Positions 1-8,588 of a stretch of DNA of 64,000 nucleotides are shown here, one piece after another. The notes beneath the pieces were generated by a model that was not told the DNA's origin, ran no database searches, and was given only the letters and a program-made list of their open reading frames with translations. The stretch's first letter is position 1. Every line of letters begins with the position of its first letter. The stretch is from Gordonia iterans (GTDB taxonomy: Bacteria > Actinomycetota > Actinomycetes > Mycobacteriales > Mycobacteriaceae), in contig NZ_CP027433.1 in NCBI RefSeq assembly GCF_002993285.1, forward strand, positions 248,001 through 312,000, read 5' to 3'. The position numbers and the translations under genes are program-made.

Positions 1-1107
1 GGCAACGACGACACCGATCTGTACAACTCGATCGTCGGCCTGGCGTCGCCGGTGCTGATCGTCGCCGGCCTGGCCGCGGCGATCTACCTCGCCTGGCGCC
101 GCTACACCGAGACCGGGGTCTTCCCGTGGATCGGCGCGAGCTTCGCGATGCTGGCGGCGTTCATGCTGTTCCACAAGGTCCACTCGCCGCAGTACACGCT
201 GTGGGTCCTGCCCTTCTTCGTGCTCATGCGGGTGCGCTGGTGGGCGATCGCGATCTACCTGGTGACCGACGTGATCCTGGATCTGACGATCTTCCGGCTG
301 TTCGGCGTCATCAACTCCGGTTCGGACATGGTGTGGTGGGTGATCGGCGGCGTCAACCTCGGCGTGTGGGCGCACTGGGTCCTGCTGGCCTACTTCCTGG
401 TGACCGCGTGCCGCACCGGACTGCGCGAGCCGCTGGCGTCGTTCGTGCGGAGCGAACTCCCGCCGGATCCGCCGCTCACGCGTCTGGCCGCCGCCGATGC
501 GCGCGACGCCCGGTGCTGGCTGGGGACGCCGGTCCTCGAGCGCGCCGGAATCACGCTGCGCCCGCTGACCGTCACCGATGCCCGGAACCTCGCTGCGGTG
601 GCCGCCGACGACCCCGATCTGGGCCGCTGGACCTCGGGCACCCCCGGCGACCTCGGTTCGGCCGTCGAGTTCATCACCGCCGCGCATCGGACGCCCACGC
701 GCCTGGCGTTCGCGGTGATCGACGACCGGTCGGGCGACCTGGTGGGCACCACCAGCTTCTACGACGTCGATGAGGCCAACCGGACGTTGGCGATCGGTTA
801 CACCTACTACGCGCGTGCGGCGCACGGGACCGTCGTGAATCCGGCCGCCAAGCTGATGCTGCTCGACTACGCGTTCTCCGAAGCCGGTGCCGTGCGCGTG
901 GTCTGGCACACGCACGAGCAGAACGCGCAGTCCCGCGCGGCGATCGCCAAGCTCGGCGCGACCTTCGAGGGACTGCTGCGCAAGCACCGCCGCTTCCAGG
1001 GCGGCTGGCGCACCACCGCGCAGTACGCGATGACCGACGACGATTGGTCGCACGCTCGCGAACGGCTGGCCGAGCGTGTCGACCACCTCGACTCCGCCCC
1101 GGTCTGA
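1..1107 (+). CDS. GT87-like membrane protein fused to a GNAT acetyltransferase domain (5' end outside window)
   Basis: The frame is open from base 1, so the true start lies upstream. The visible 368 residues fall into two parts. The first roughly 145 are hydrophobic membrane segments and carry HKVHSPQYTLWVLP, the K-x-x-SPQ-x-x-LW-x-x-P signature also seen in the gene at 1154-2716; this resembles the C-terminal part of GT87/DUF2029 polyprenol-sugar glycosyltransferases. After a Pro-rich linker comes a typical GNAT domain (GITLRPLTVTDARN at its start, a central LVGTTSFYDVD strand, then NAQSRAAIAKLGATFEG). GNAT enzymes transfer an acyl group from acyl-CoA to an amine. No stop separates the parts; a GTG at 445 could give a separate GNAT product but is not needed. 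Substrate unknown. It converges on the next gene 46 bp away. Confidence 0.75.
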   Translation, partial: GNDDTDLYNSIVGLASPVLIVAGLAAAIYLAWRRYTETGVFPWIGASFAMLAAFMLFHKVHSPQYTLWVLPFFVLMRVRWWAIAIYLVTDVILDLTIFRLFGVINSGSDMVWWVIGGVNLGVWAHWVLLAYFLVTACRTGLREPLASFVRSELPPDPPLTRLAAADARDARCWLGTPVLERAGITLRPLTVTDARNLAAVAADDPDLGRWTSGTPGDLGSAVEFITAAHRTPTRLAFAVIDDRSGDLVGTTSFYDVDEANRTLAIGYTYYARAAHGTVVNPAAKLMLLDYAFSEAGAVRVVWHTHEQNAQSRAAIAKLGATFEGLLRKHRRFQGGWRTTAQYAMTDDDWSHARERLAERVDHLDSAPV

Positions 1108-1153
1108 CCGGTCTGCCGGGCGCCGGCCGTGACCGCCGCAGAGCACGGGCGAT

Positions 1154-2716
1154 CTACGCGTACGCGGGAACCGGCGGTGCGGCGGCGGACGGCTGGGGCG
1201 GCGTTGTGCGGGCCCTGAGCAGGTCGCGCACCACGAGGCCGCAGAGCACCACCAGGAAGACCGCGCGGACGACGACGGCGACGTAGAACCACTCGTCGGG
1301 AAGCCATTTGCGCGACGGATCCAGGAACAGTCCCATCCGCGGAACCCAGACGAGGGCGTCGACCACCATCCACGCGAGCAGGAGCCGCGCGTGCGGGATC
1401 GCCAGCACCGCGAGCGGGACCAGCCACAGCGAGTGCTGCGGACTCCACGCCTTGCCGACCAGCAGATAGCCGGCCACGAGCAGGAACATCAGCTGCGCGA
1501 AGAACTGCGGACTCGACGGCGCCGGCGAGCGCAGCGCCAGATAGGCGGTACCCGCGATCACGGCGGCGATGAGCACCAGCGCCAGAGCGTTCAGCAGCGA
1601 CACCGAGGGCGACCACCCGGTGCCGGTGATGATCAGGCGGTACAGACTGTCCGGTTCGGCTCCCCGGTTCCACCAGGTCCGGTAAAACTCGCTCCAGCCC
1701 TGCGGATAGGCCAGCAAGACCGGCAGGTTCACCGCCAGCCACGCGATCACGGCGGCGGCGACCGTCGCGGCGAAGTCGTGCATCCGGCGGTCACGGGCGC
1801 AGATCACCGCCAACGCCGGGATCAGCAGCAGCGGGTACACCGATGCCGCGGCGGCCAGCCCGGCGAAGACTCCGGTCAGGATCACTCGCTCGCGCGCCCA
1901 GAACAGCATGGCGAGCGCGACCAGCGCCACCGGAATCACGTCGAATGCGGTGAAGCCGTGCACCAGCAGCAGCGGCGAGAGCGCCATCAGCGCACCGATC
2001 CAGATGCGGCGGCGATCGGTCATCATGGTCGCCCACACCGCGAGCAGCCAGAACAGCGCCAGCAGCAGCGCGGCGATGTTGAAGAAGGTGACCACGTCCA
2101 GCTGCCGCGGGATCGGCGTGCCGTCGACCAGCGCCTGCCACCCCTGCGTCGCCCTGGCCACCGCGTACAGGAAGCCGCCGATCAGCACCGGCTGGTCGGT
2201 GTACCGTTTCGTCCCCTCCTCGCCGTCCGCACCGGGCGCATACCAGAAGGTGCGGTAAGGCATCGTGCCGTGCCGGAGATCCTCCAGCGTGAGGCGCTGT
2301 GCGCCGTACATCGCGATCACGTCGCTGTAGCAGAGGCCGTAGTACTGGCGCTGATTGTCCCAGTTCAGGCGCACCCCGGACGACGGTTCCCCGTTCTCCG
2401 ACGGCACCGGCGCCTGCTGCAGGCAGCCGGCCTTGCCGAACCACGACACCGCCAGGGCCAACAGCCCCATCAGCAGCACCACGCGCACCGGCGTCCAATT
2501 GCGGCTGCGCCCGATCGCCGCGTGCCGTCCGACCGGACCGCCGATCACCTCGCTGGCGGCCGCGACCTGTGCATTCGCCCGGCTGGGCAGGATCCGCCAG
2601 GTGTTGATCCGGCGCTTCTCGGCCAGCGGCCGCGGCGACTGCACGCCGTCGTGATTCGACGGCACACCGTCGTCGTTCGACGGCGCCGAGCCGTCCTCGG
2701 CCCCGATGGCGCTCAC
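1154..2716 (-). CDS. Rv0051-like GT87/DUF2029 polytopic membrane protein
   Basis: About 520 residues. A charged, Ser/Asn/Asp-rich cytoplasmic N-terminus (about 75 residues) is followed by roughly ten hydrophobic segments, with LVHGFTAFDVIPVAL in the middle and KAWSPQHSLWLVP near the C-terminus. Family members are integral-membrane glycosyltransferases of the GT-C fold that use polyprenyl-phosphate sugars; the mycobacterial orthologue Rv0051 has no firmly established substrate. The GTG at 2716 was chosen because it starts 7 bp after the ponA stop, and the longer open frame upstream is only antisense shadow of ponA. It is therefore probably co-transcribed with ponA, as in mycobacteria, which suggests an envelope-polymer role. 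It is a paralogue of the membrane half of the convergent gene at the window edge. Confidence 0.85.
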   Translation of the reverse strand: MSAIGAEDGSAPSNDDGVPSNHDGVQSPRPLAEKRRINTWRILPSRANAQVAAASEVIGGPVGRHAAIGRSRNWTPVRVVLLMGLLALAVSWFGKAGCLQQAPVPSENGEPSSGVRLNWDNQRQYYGLCYSDVIAMYGAQRLTLEDLRHGTMPYRTFWYAPGADGEEGTKRYTDQPVLIGGFLYAVARATQGWQALVDGTPIPRQLDVVTFFNIAALLLALFWLLAVWATMMTDRRRIWIGALMALSPLLLVHGFTAFDVIPVALVALAMLFWARERVILTGVFAGLAAAASVYPLLLIPALAVICARDRRMHDFAATVAAAVIAWLAVNLPVLLAYPQGWSEFYRTWWNRGAEPDSLYRLIITGTGWSPSVSLLNALALVLIAAVIAGTAYLALRSPAPSSPQFFAQLMFLLVAGYLLVGKAWSPQHSLWLVPLAVLAIPHARLLLAWMVVDALVWVPRMGLFLDPSRKWLPDEWFYVAVVVRAVFLVVLCGLVVRDLLRARTTPPQPSAAAPPVPAYA

Positions 2717-2723
2717 GCGCGGA

Positions 2724-4940
2724 TCAGGCCGTCGGGACCGGGTCGGAGTCGTTCGGCGCGGGGACCTCTTCTTCCCCGGGCGTCGGCTCGCTCGGTGTCC
2801 GGTTCGGATTGCCGCGGCGCGGACGGGTCGTCGTCGGATCTCCCCACGGGATGGTCCAGCCCGGTCCGACCGTGATGTTTCCGTCGTCTCCCTGACCGGG
2901 CAGACGCGGTCGCGTCGGCGATGTCCGGTCGGTCGGCGTGTACGTGGTCGGCGGCGGCTCGTACGGGACGCCCGCCTGGCCGCCGACAGGATCCGGCGTG
3001 GGGAAGTCCTCGATGGGCTGGCCGGCCAGAGCCTGGTCCATCGCCGCCTTCCAGATCTGCGAGGGCAGTCCGCCGCCGTAGATCGACGCGCCCGCGTAGT
3101 TGCGCAGCGGCTTGTCGCCCTTGGCGGTGCCGACCCAGACCGCGGTCGAGAGCTGCGGCGTGTAGCCGACCATCCACGCGTACCGGTTGTTCCCGGTGTC
3201 GCCGAGCTGCGCGGTACCGGTCTTGGCGGCCGACGGGCGCGAACCCAGCGACGAGTCGTACAGCGAGTTGCCGTTGGAGTACGCGGCAATGGGTTCCAGG
3301 GCGGCGGTCACGTTGTCGGCCACCTTGGCCTGGAAGACGCGCTTGCCCGGGTTGGGCTGGCGGTCGAAGAGCACTTCGCCGGTCGAGGTCTCGACCTTCT
3401 TCACGAAGAACGGCTCGCGGTAGATCCCGGAGGCGGCCAGCGTCGCGTACGACGACGCCAGGTCGAGCACGGTCGAGTCGTACTGACCGAGCACCACGCC
3501 GCCTTCGGTTCGGCCGTTCGCGTTCACCAGGGTGGGCTTGCCGTTCAGGGTCTCGGCGACGCCGGCCCGGTGGGCCGCCGACACGACGTCGTCGGCCCCG
3601 TTCTTCAAGTCCATCATCAGGCGGTAGTACACGGTGTTGAGCGACATCTTCATCGCCGTCGCCAGGTTGCAAGTGCCGCATGATTCACCGTCGGAGTTGG
3701 TGACCCGCAGACCCGAGCTGGTGGTGTAGGTCGACGAGTCGTAGCGCTGCGAGAGCGGGATGTCCTGCTCCAGCGCCGCGATCAGCGCGAAGGTCTTGAA
3801 CACCGAGCCGGTCTGCAGGCCCGTCGACGCGTAGTCCCAGCCGGCGCCGTCCCAGCCTCCGAAGTAGCCCTCGATCCCGCCGGTGGCCGGATCCACCGAC
3901 ACCGACGCGGTGCGCAGGTCCTTCGGCTCGCCGCTCATCTTGCTCTTGGAGGCGTCCTGCAGCGCCTTCTGCACCTTCGGGTCGATGGCGGTGGTGATCT
4001 TGAGGCCGTCGGTGCGCACCTGCTGCTCGGAGATGCCGAGTTTGCCGAGTTCGGCGAGCACCTGGCGCTTGATCAGGCCGTTCGGGCCCTCCGCGTCGGA
4101 GTCGGCGACCGGTTTGGGCTCAATCGTCCGGGGGAAGGTCTGCTGGTTCTTCTCCACCTCACTGATCGCGCCGATCTTGACCATGCCGTCGAGCACGTAC
4201 TCCCAGCGATCCTTGGCCAGTTCCTCGTCGACGGCGGGGTCGTAGATCGAGGGCCCGCGGATGATGCCGGCCAGCAGGGCAGACTCGGAGACCGTGAGCT
4301 TGGAGACGTCCTTGTTGAAGTACGCCTTCGACGCCGAGGCGACGCCGTAGGCGCCGCGACCGAAGTAGATGGTGTTCAGGTAGGCGGCCATGATGTCTTC
4401 TTTGGACCACTTGCGCGACATCTTGGTCGAGATCGCCAGTTCCTTGAACTTGCGCTGGTAACCGGCGATGCCGGTCGCCTCGTCGCCCACCATCGCGTTC
4501 TTGACGTACTGCTGGGTGATCGTGGATCCGCCGCCGGCGCCGGCGTTGCCGGTCACCTTGCCCAGGGCGGCGCGGGTGAAGCCGCGGAGGGAGAAGCCGG
4601 AGTTGGAGTCGAAGTCGCGGTCCTCGGCGGCCTTGATCGCCTCGATCATCGACTCCGGGATGTCGTCGTACTTCACGTCGGTGCGGTTGCCCTCTGGGGG
4701 CACGATCCGGGCGATGGTGCCGCCCTTGCTGTCGACGATCGTCGCGACCTGGTTCTGCTTGATGTCACCGGGCCCGGGCACGTCGACCACCAGATAGGTG
4801 ATCAGGAAGGCGACCACGCCGATGATGGCGACGAGCGGCACCACTGCGGCGCCCAGGCCCAGAACCCAGGCGATCACCCGCGTGACCCGAGACCGCTGAG
4901 ACCCGTCGGTCCCACCGGTGGTCTTCTTCTCGCTACTCAT
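2724..4940 (-). CDS. ponA: bifunctional class A penicillin-binding protein (transglycosylase/transpeptidase)
   Basis: 738 residues. A short cytoplasmic N-terminus and one membrane anchor (about 30-52) lead to a GT51 transglycosylase domain with EDRDF (Glu106), GGGSTITQQYVKN and KEDIMAAYLNTIYFGRGAYG. The transpeptidase domain has all three motifs: S379-VFK, S433-LN and K573-TG. It polymerises lipid II and cross-links peptidoglycan at the outer face of the membrane. The last 110 or so residues are Pro/Thr/Gly-rich and disordered-looking, as in mycobacterial PonA1. It starts at ATG 4940 and is followed 7 bp later by the Rv0051-like gene, with a DUF5318 gene upstream, matching the Rv0049-Rv0051 order. 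Confidence 0.95.
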   Translation of the reverse strand: MSSEKKTTGGTDGSQRSRVTRVIAWVLGLGAAVVPLVAIIGVVAFLITYLVVDVPGPGDIKQNQVATIVDSKGGTIARIVPPEGNRTDVKYDDIPESMIEAIKAAEDRDFDSNSGFSLRGFTRAALGKVTGNAGAGGGSTITQQYVKNAMVGDEATGIAGYQRKFKELAISTKMSRKWSKEDIMAAYLNTIYFGRGAYGVASASKAYFNKDVSKLTVSESALLAGIIRGPSIYDPAVDEELAKDRWEYVLDGMVKIGAISEVEKNQQTFPRTIEPKPVADSDAEGPNGLIKRQVLAELGKLGISEQQVRTDGLKITTAIDPKVQKALQDASKSKMSGEPKDLRTASVSVDPATGGIEGYFGGWDGAGWDYASTGLQTGSVFKTFALIAALEQDIPLSQRYDSSTYTTSSGLRVTNSDGESCGTCNLATAMKMSLNTVYYRLMMDLKNGADDVVSAAHRAGVAETLNGKPTLVNANGRTEGGVVLGQYDSTVLDLASSYATLAASGIYREPFFVKKVETSTGEVLFDRQPNPGKRVFQAKVADNVTAALEPIAAYSNGNSLYDSSLGSRPSAAKTGTAQLGDTGNNRYAWMVGYTPQLSTAVWVGTAKGDKPLRNYAGASIYGGGLPSQIWKAAMDQALAGQPIEDFPTPDPVGGQAGVPYEPPPTTYTPTDRTSPTRPRLPGQGDDGNITVGPGWTIPWGDPTTTRPRRGNPNRTPSEPTPGEEEVPAPNDSDPVPTA

Positions 4941-5075
4941 CGCTCTCCCACTGTCTCCCCGCTCACCGGCTCATCCTGTCGGACGACGCCATCTTCCACT
5001 GTGACCGCACACGGGGCACCGTTTCAACTCCGGCAGACCTCGACGGACCTCCCGGAGACGTGACGTCCACCCCTC

Positions 5076-5471
5076 TTACTTCGCGGCACGGCGCCGTGAC
5101 CGGGCGACCGGCGCCAGTCCGGCAACGTACGAGCGGATCAAATGGTTCCAGTGACAGGTCCGGCACACCTCCACCACGTGCACGGTGAACTCGCCCGCCC
5201 GGGCTTCCAGGCGGGCGATCTCCGCGGGTGTCCGGGCCGATCCCGATGCCTGGCCGAGGGACGAGCCGAACACCCAGGACACCTGCGTGATCTGCTCCTT
5301 GCGGCAGACGGGGCAGCTCTGTCCGGTGGCGACCCCGTGGAACTGCGCAGCTCGCAGCAGGTACGCGTCGGCATCGCAGACTTCGTCGAGCCCGAGGCGG
5401 CCGCCGCGCACCTCGGCCAGCTTGGCGCGCTTGGCGAGCGCATAGTCCACGACCCTTCGGTGCACGAGCAC
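5076..5471 (-). CDS. DUF5318 family zinc-ribbon-like protein (Rv0049-like)
   Basis: 131 residues. Two Cys pairs, CPVC (mid-protein) and CRTC followed by HWNH, suggest a zinc ribbon. The start VVDYALAKRAKLAEVRGGR and the closing LIRSYVAG are typical of DUF5318, an actinobacterial family of unknown function that sits beside ponA in mycobacteria. The first codon is GTG at 5471; a second GTG two codons later (5465) is an equally likely start. It lies 135 bp upstream of ponA on the same strand and is divergent from the PadR gene, so the 5472-5633 gap carries both promoters. Confidence 0.85.
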   Translation of the reverse strand: MLVHRRVVDYALAKRAKLAEVRGGRLGLDEVCDADAYLLRAAQFHGVATGQSCPVCRKEQITQVSWVFGSSLGQASGSARTPAEIARLEARAGEFTVHVVEVCRTCHWNHLIRSYVAGLAPVARSRRRAAK

Positions 5472-5551
5472 CAGCGTAGTCCTGACGTACCGGGACCCGG
5501 CGTGTGACGGAGATCAATCTTCGTCCCTACTCATTGGTTAGGTGCGAATTA

Positions 5552-5564
5552 TATCGATACGATA
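5552..5564. promoter_or_regulatory. candidate PadR autoregulatory operator
   Basis: TATCG-ATA-CGATA is a perfect 13-bp dyad in the AT-rich heart of the divergent DUF5318/padR gap, about 70 bp before the padR start and overlapping a plausible -10 (GATACA or TACATT). PadR-family dimers commonly bind AT-rich dyads at their own promoter; assignment to this PadR is inferred from position. Confidence 0.4.
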
Positions 5565-5633
5565 CATTCGGTGCTACATCAGCTCGTCGTAACGACGGCA
5601 CCGGTACGTCCGCGGCACCAGAAAGGGGCTCCC

Positions 5634-6335
5634 ATGCTGGAGATGGCCATCCTCGGCCTCCTGCTCGAGTCCCCGATGCACGGTTACGAACTACGCAAGC
5701 GGCTCACCGGCCTGCTCGGCGCGTTCCGCGCGTTCTCGTACGGCTCGCTGTACCCGACGCTGCGGCGCATGCAGGCCGACGGCCTCATCGTCGAAGACGA
5801 CAGCCCCGGCCCCACCGGCGCCAAGGTCCGCCGCGGGCGGCGCGTGTACCGGCTGACTCCGCAGGGCGAAGCCCGCTTCGCCGAGTTGCTCGCCGACACC
5901 GGCCCGCAGAACTACACCGACGACGGTTTCGGTGTGCACCTGGCGTTCTTCAGCCGCACTCCCGCCATGGCGCGGATGCGGATCCTGGAGGGCCGCCGCC
6001 GGCAGGTCGAGGAACGGCGCGAGTCGCTGCGCGAGCTGCTCAGCCGCGCCGGGCTCGGCTCGGACCACTACACGCGCCAGATGCACGAGCTCAGCCTGGA
6101 GACCTCCGAACGTGAGGTTCAGTGGCTCAACAAGCTGATCGCCGACGAGGCATCGGGCGCCGGGAACGCAGTGAGCGGGCCCAGTGCCACGGGCGCCGGG
6201 AACGCAGTGAGCGGGTCCGCCCCCACAGATTTGACCGCAGCCGGTGATTCCGGCAGCGGTGAAGAAGGAAAGAACCCGGCGGCAACGCAATCCGCCGTTC
6301 CGCCGCGAAAAGAAGGAGAACCCGACCATGGGTGA
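5634..6335 (+). CDS. PadR-family transcriptional regulator (Rv0047c-like)
   Basis: 233 residues. The PadR winged helix is at the N-terminus: [37 protein letters not shown], and the wing with [13 protein letters not shown]. An alpha-helical dimerisation region follows ([12 protein letters not shown] near its end). The ATG at 5634 is preceded by GAAAGGGG and begins exactly at the family's conserved start, so the 21-residue upstream extension was rejected. The last 65 or so residues are low-complexity and contain GAGNAVSG twice, encoded by a 26-bp DNA repeat. The stop overlaps the ino1 start by 8 bp, implying translational coupling and probably joint regulation of inositol synthesis. Confidence 0.9.
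   Translation: MLEMAILGLLLESPMHGYELRKRLTGLLGAFRAFSYGSLYPTLRRMQADGLIVEDDSPGPTGAKVRRGRRVYRLTPQGEARFAELLADTGPQNYTDDGFGVHLAFFSRTPAMARMRILEGRRRQVEERRESLRELLSRAGLGSDHYTRQMHELSLETSEREVQWLNKLIADEASGAGNAVSGPSATGAGNAVSGSAPTDLTAAGDSGSGEEGKNPAATQSAVPPRKEGEPDHG
6154..6215. repeat. 26-bp direct repeat inside padR
   Basis: CGGGCGCCGGGAACGCAGTG... occurs at 6154-6179 and again at 6190-6215, separated by 10 bp. It is translated as part of the PadR C-terminal tail, suggesting that a dispersed intergenic repeat was captured by read-through of the original stop. Confidence 0.8.
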
Positions 6336-7422
6336 CACCAACACAGTGCGCGTGGCCATCGTCGGCGTGGGTAACTGCGCCGCTTCCCTGGTCCAGGGCG
6401 TTCAGTACTACAAAGATGCCGACGAGAACGCGAACGTTCCGGGCCTGATGCACGTGAAGTTCGGCCCGTACCACGTGCGGGACGTCAAGTTCGTCGCCGC
6501 GTTCGACGTCGACGCCAAGAAGGTCGGCTTCGACCTCTCCGAGGCGATCGGCAACAGCGAGAACAACACCATCAAGATCGCCGACGTGCCCCCGCTGGAC
6601 GTCACCGTGCAGCGCGGCCACACCCTCGACGGTCTGGGCAAGTACTACAAGGAGACCATCACCGAGGCCGACGGCGACGGAGTCGACGTCGTGCAGGCCC
6701 TGAAGGACGCGCAGGTCGACGTCCTGGTCAGCTACCTCCCGGTGGGCTCGGAGCAGGCCGACAAGTTCTACGCGCAGTGTGCCATCGACGCGGGCGTGGC
6801 CTTCGTCAACGCCCTGCCGGTGTTCATCGCCTCGGACCCCGAATGGGCCCAGAAGTTCACCGATGCCGGTGTGCCGATCGTCGGCGACGACATCAAGAGC
6901 CAGGTCGGCGCGACCATCACCCACCGCGTGATGGCCAAGCTGTTCGAGGATCGCGGCGTCGAGCTCGACCGCACCTACCAGCTGAACGTCGGCGGCAACA
7001 TGGACTTCAAGAACATGCTCGAGCGTGAGCGTCTGGAGTCCAAGAAGGTCTCCAAGACCCAGGCCGTCACCAGCAACCTGACCGGTCCGCTGTCGGGCAA
7101 GGTGTACGACAAGAACGTGCACATCGGCCCGTCGGACTACGTCGCCTGGCTCGACGACCGCAAGTGGGCGTACGTCCGGCTCGAGGGACGCGCCTTCGGC
7201 GACGTGCCGCTGAACCTGGAGTACAAGCTCGAGGTCTGGGACTCCCCCAACTCGGCCGGCATCATCATCGACGCCGTGCGCGCCGCGAAGATCGCCAAGG
7301 ACCGCGGCCTGGGCGGCCCGATCCTCCCGGCCTCGGCCTACCTGATGAAGAGCCCGCCCAAGCAGATCGCCGACGACGTCGCGCGCAGCCAGCTCGAGGC
7401 CTTCATCATCGGCGCGGACTAA
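6328..7422 (+). CDS. ino1: inositol-3-phosphate synthase
   Basis: 364 residues, close to the roughly 367 of mycobacterial Ino1. It converts glucose 6-phosphate to 1L-myo-inositol 3-phosphate with NAD, the first step to phosphatidylinositol, PIMs, lipoarabinomannan and mycothiol. Visible: the Rossmann motif [32 protein letters not shown] and [15 protein letters not shown], including the conserved lysines of the active site, and the C-terminal [20 protein letters not shown]. The ATG at 6328 follows AAGAAGGAG and overlaps the padR stop. A repeat array and a strong hairpin lie downstream. Confidence 0.97.
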   Translation: MGDTNTVRVAIVGVGNCAASLVQGVQYYKDADENANVPGLMHVKFGPYHVRDVKFVAAFDVDAKKVGFDLSEAIGNSENNTIKIADVPPLDVTVQRGHTLDGLGKYYKETITEADGDGVDVVQALKDAQVDVLVSYLPVGSEQADKFYAQCAIDAGVAFVNALPVFIASDPEWAQKFTDAGVPIVGDDIKSQVGATITHRVMAKLFEDRGVELDRTYQLNVGGNMDFKNMLERERLESKKVSKTQAVTSNLTGPLSGKVYDKNVHIGPSDYVAWLDDRKWAYVRLEGRAFGDVPLNLEYKLEVWDSPNSAGIIIDAVRAAKIAKDRGLGGPILPASAYLMKSPPKQIADDVARSQLEAFIIGAD

Positions 7423-7436
7423 CCCTCCGTCCCTTC

Positions 7437-7656
7437 GGCGGTCGAGCAGACCGCCCATTGGTGGTCGAGTAGACCGTCCATTGGTGGTCGAGTAGGCGAG
7501 GCGCTAGCCGAGCCGTATCGAGACCCTCGTTCGGTGGTCGAGTAGGCGGACCCACTTGGTGGTCGAGCAGACGAGACCCCGTCCGGCGGTCGCGCAGGCG
7601 AGCCCCCCTTGGTGGTGGTCGAGTAGGCGAGGCGCCAGCCGAGCCGTATCGAGACC
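7437..7656. repeat. array of seven GGTGGTCGAGTAG-type units after ino1
   Basis: Seven variants of GG(T/C)GGTCG(A/C)G(T/C)AG follow each other. Two are extended into near-identical 43-bp elements (7483-7525 and 7614-7656) of the form GGTGGTCGAGTAGGCGAGGC...CCGAGCCGTATCGAGACC; they differ at one position in GCGC(T/C)AGCC. Related dispersed intergenic elements are familiar from actinobacterial genomes. The unit spacing is irregular and the arrangement is not CRISPR-like. No gene is seen here. Confidence 0.85.
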
Positions 7657-7679
7657 TCACCTCCCCGACGCCAGCGCCG

Positions 7680-7714
7680 AACGCCTGCCCCGGACTCTTC
7701 CCGGGGCGGGCGTT
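7680..7714 (+). terminator. GC-rich hairpin downstream of ino1
   Basis: AACGCCTGCCCCGG (7680-7693), a 7-base loop region, then CCGGGGCGGGCGTT (7701-7714): a 14-bp stem with one G-T pair. There is no T run, as is usual for actinobacterial terminators. It lies beyond the repeat array and upstream of the adh fragment. Confidence 0.55.
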
Positions 7715-7787
7715 CGTCGCATCGTCGTCCCTTCGCACGGTCGCGGTTCCTTCCCGCTGCCGGGTCACGTTCGCGCTGTCGTGTTGA

Positions 7788-7834
7788 TCCGGCAGCGCCA
7801 CGCGAATCCGGCAGCCCGACACGAATCCAGCAGC
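7788..7834. repeat. 19-bp-period TCCGGCAGC repeat
   Basis: TCC(G/A)GCAGC begins at 7788, 7807 and 7826, an exact 19-bp period. The same core with the same 19-bp spacing recurs inverted at 33201 and 33220. It lies just upstream of the adh fragment, so it could also affect its promoter. Confidence 0.6.
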
Positions 7835-7892
7835 ACCGATCTCCTCCGTACGCCCCTGGTCCCGAACCCGCCGGGAGCGCAGACTGAGGACC

Positions 7893-8426
7893 ATGAGCGA
7901 CACCATGCGGGCCTGGACCACCGATCGCGGCCGTGGCCGGCTGACACTCCGGGACGTATCGGTGCCCGAGCCGCTGCCTGGCGAGTTGCTGGTGCGGGTG
8001 ATCGCGTGCGGCGTGTGCCGGACGGACCTTCATGTGATCGACGAGGACATCCCCGCTCACCGTGATCGGGTGACCCCCGGGCATCAGGTGGTCGGCGAGG
8101 TCGTGGCGGTCGGTGCCGAGGTCCGCGGCTGGCGGCCCGGCAATCTGGCCGGAATCGCGTGGCTGCGCGGCACCTGCGGGGCGTGCCGGTTCTGCCGCAG
8201 CGGCCGCGAGAACCTGTGCGAGAGTGCCGAATTCACCGGGTACGACGACGACGGTGGCTACGCCGAGCTCGCCGTGGTGAGCGCCGCCTTCGCCTACCGC
8301 CTGCCGCCGGGCACCGATCCGATCGCCACCGCGCCCCTGCTCTGCGCGGGGATCATCGGGTATCGGGCGCTGTCCCGGGCGAACCTGCCCCCGGGCGGGA
8401 CGCTCGGCATCTACGGTTACTGGTAG
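7893..8426 (+). pseudogene. zinc-dependent alcohol dehydrogenase, 5' half (interrupted by the island)
   Basis: 177 codons matching the N-terminal half of medium-chain zinc alcohol dehydrogenases of the Rv1862/AdhA type. It has the catalytic-zinc start ACGVCRTDLH, PGHQVVGEVV, the four-Cys structural zinc loop CGACRFCRSGRENLC, and LCAGIIGYRALSRANLPPGG. The Rossmann motif is cut after LGIYGY: the next codons are TGG and TAG. The expected continuation (GGSA-x-L...GA-x-V...MTRG) is found at 20869-21347 in the same orientation. The original enzyme would have oxidised alcohols with NAD(P). The fragment keeps metal ligands but no complete cofactor fold and is presumed inactive. Confidence 0.9.
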
Positions 8427-8565
8427 GTCCGATTGTTGAAGAGTGCACTTTTCATGCACTGTTCGTCGATGATGCGGAGGTCACGCGCGAAGGGCGTTGG
8501 CAGCCCTGCCTGAGCACGGTAGGTGAACATCCGGTGACGAAGCCGGCATGGGCTCGCGAACTGAT
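8427..8565. other. left end of the island, non-coding, with terminal dyad
   Basis: A perfect 6-bp inverted repeat with a 7-bp spacer, AGTGCA-CTTTTCA-TGCACT (8442-8460), lies about 20 bp inside the left edge. The geometry is compatible with a tyrosine-recombinase core or arm site. ATTGTTG (8432-8438) is repeated inverted as CAACAAT at the right end (20887-20893). On the minus strand 8530-8417 can encode 37 residues starting at an ATG, but with weak codon bias; I do not call it a gene. Confidence 0.4.
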
Positions 8566-8583
8566 TCGATAGATGTCAATATA
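8566..8583. promoter_or_regulatory. ArsR operator upstream of the ars operon
   Basis: TCGATAGATGTCAATATA lies directly before the trxB start at 8589. Nearly the same string, TCGACAGATGTCAATA, stands at 17082-17097 before the second arsR. A shared motif at the two ars promoters of one island points to a common ArsR-type repressor. Its closeness to the start codon implies a very short leader. Confidence 0.6.
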
Positions 8584-8588
8584 GAAGT

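Noticed and set aside
7437-7656. CRISPR-like array downstream of ino1
   Set aside because: Unit spacing is irregular, intervening sequence is short and similar, and no cas genes are present.
8417-8530. 37-codon minus-strand ORF at the left island end
   Set aside because: Starts with an ATG but has weak GC3 bias and no family likeness; kept only as part of the circle-junction idea.
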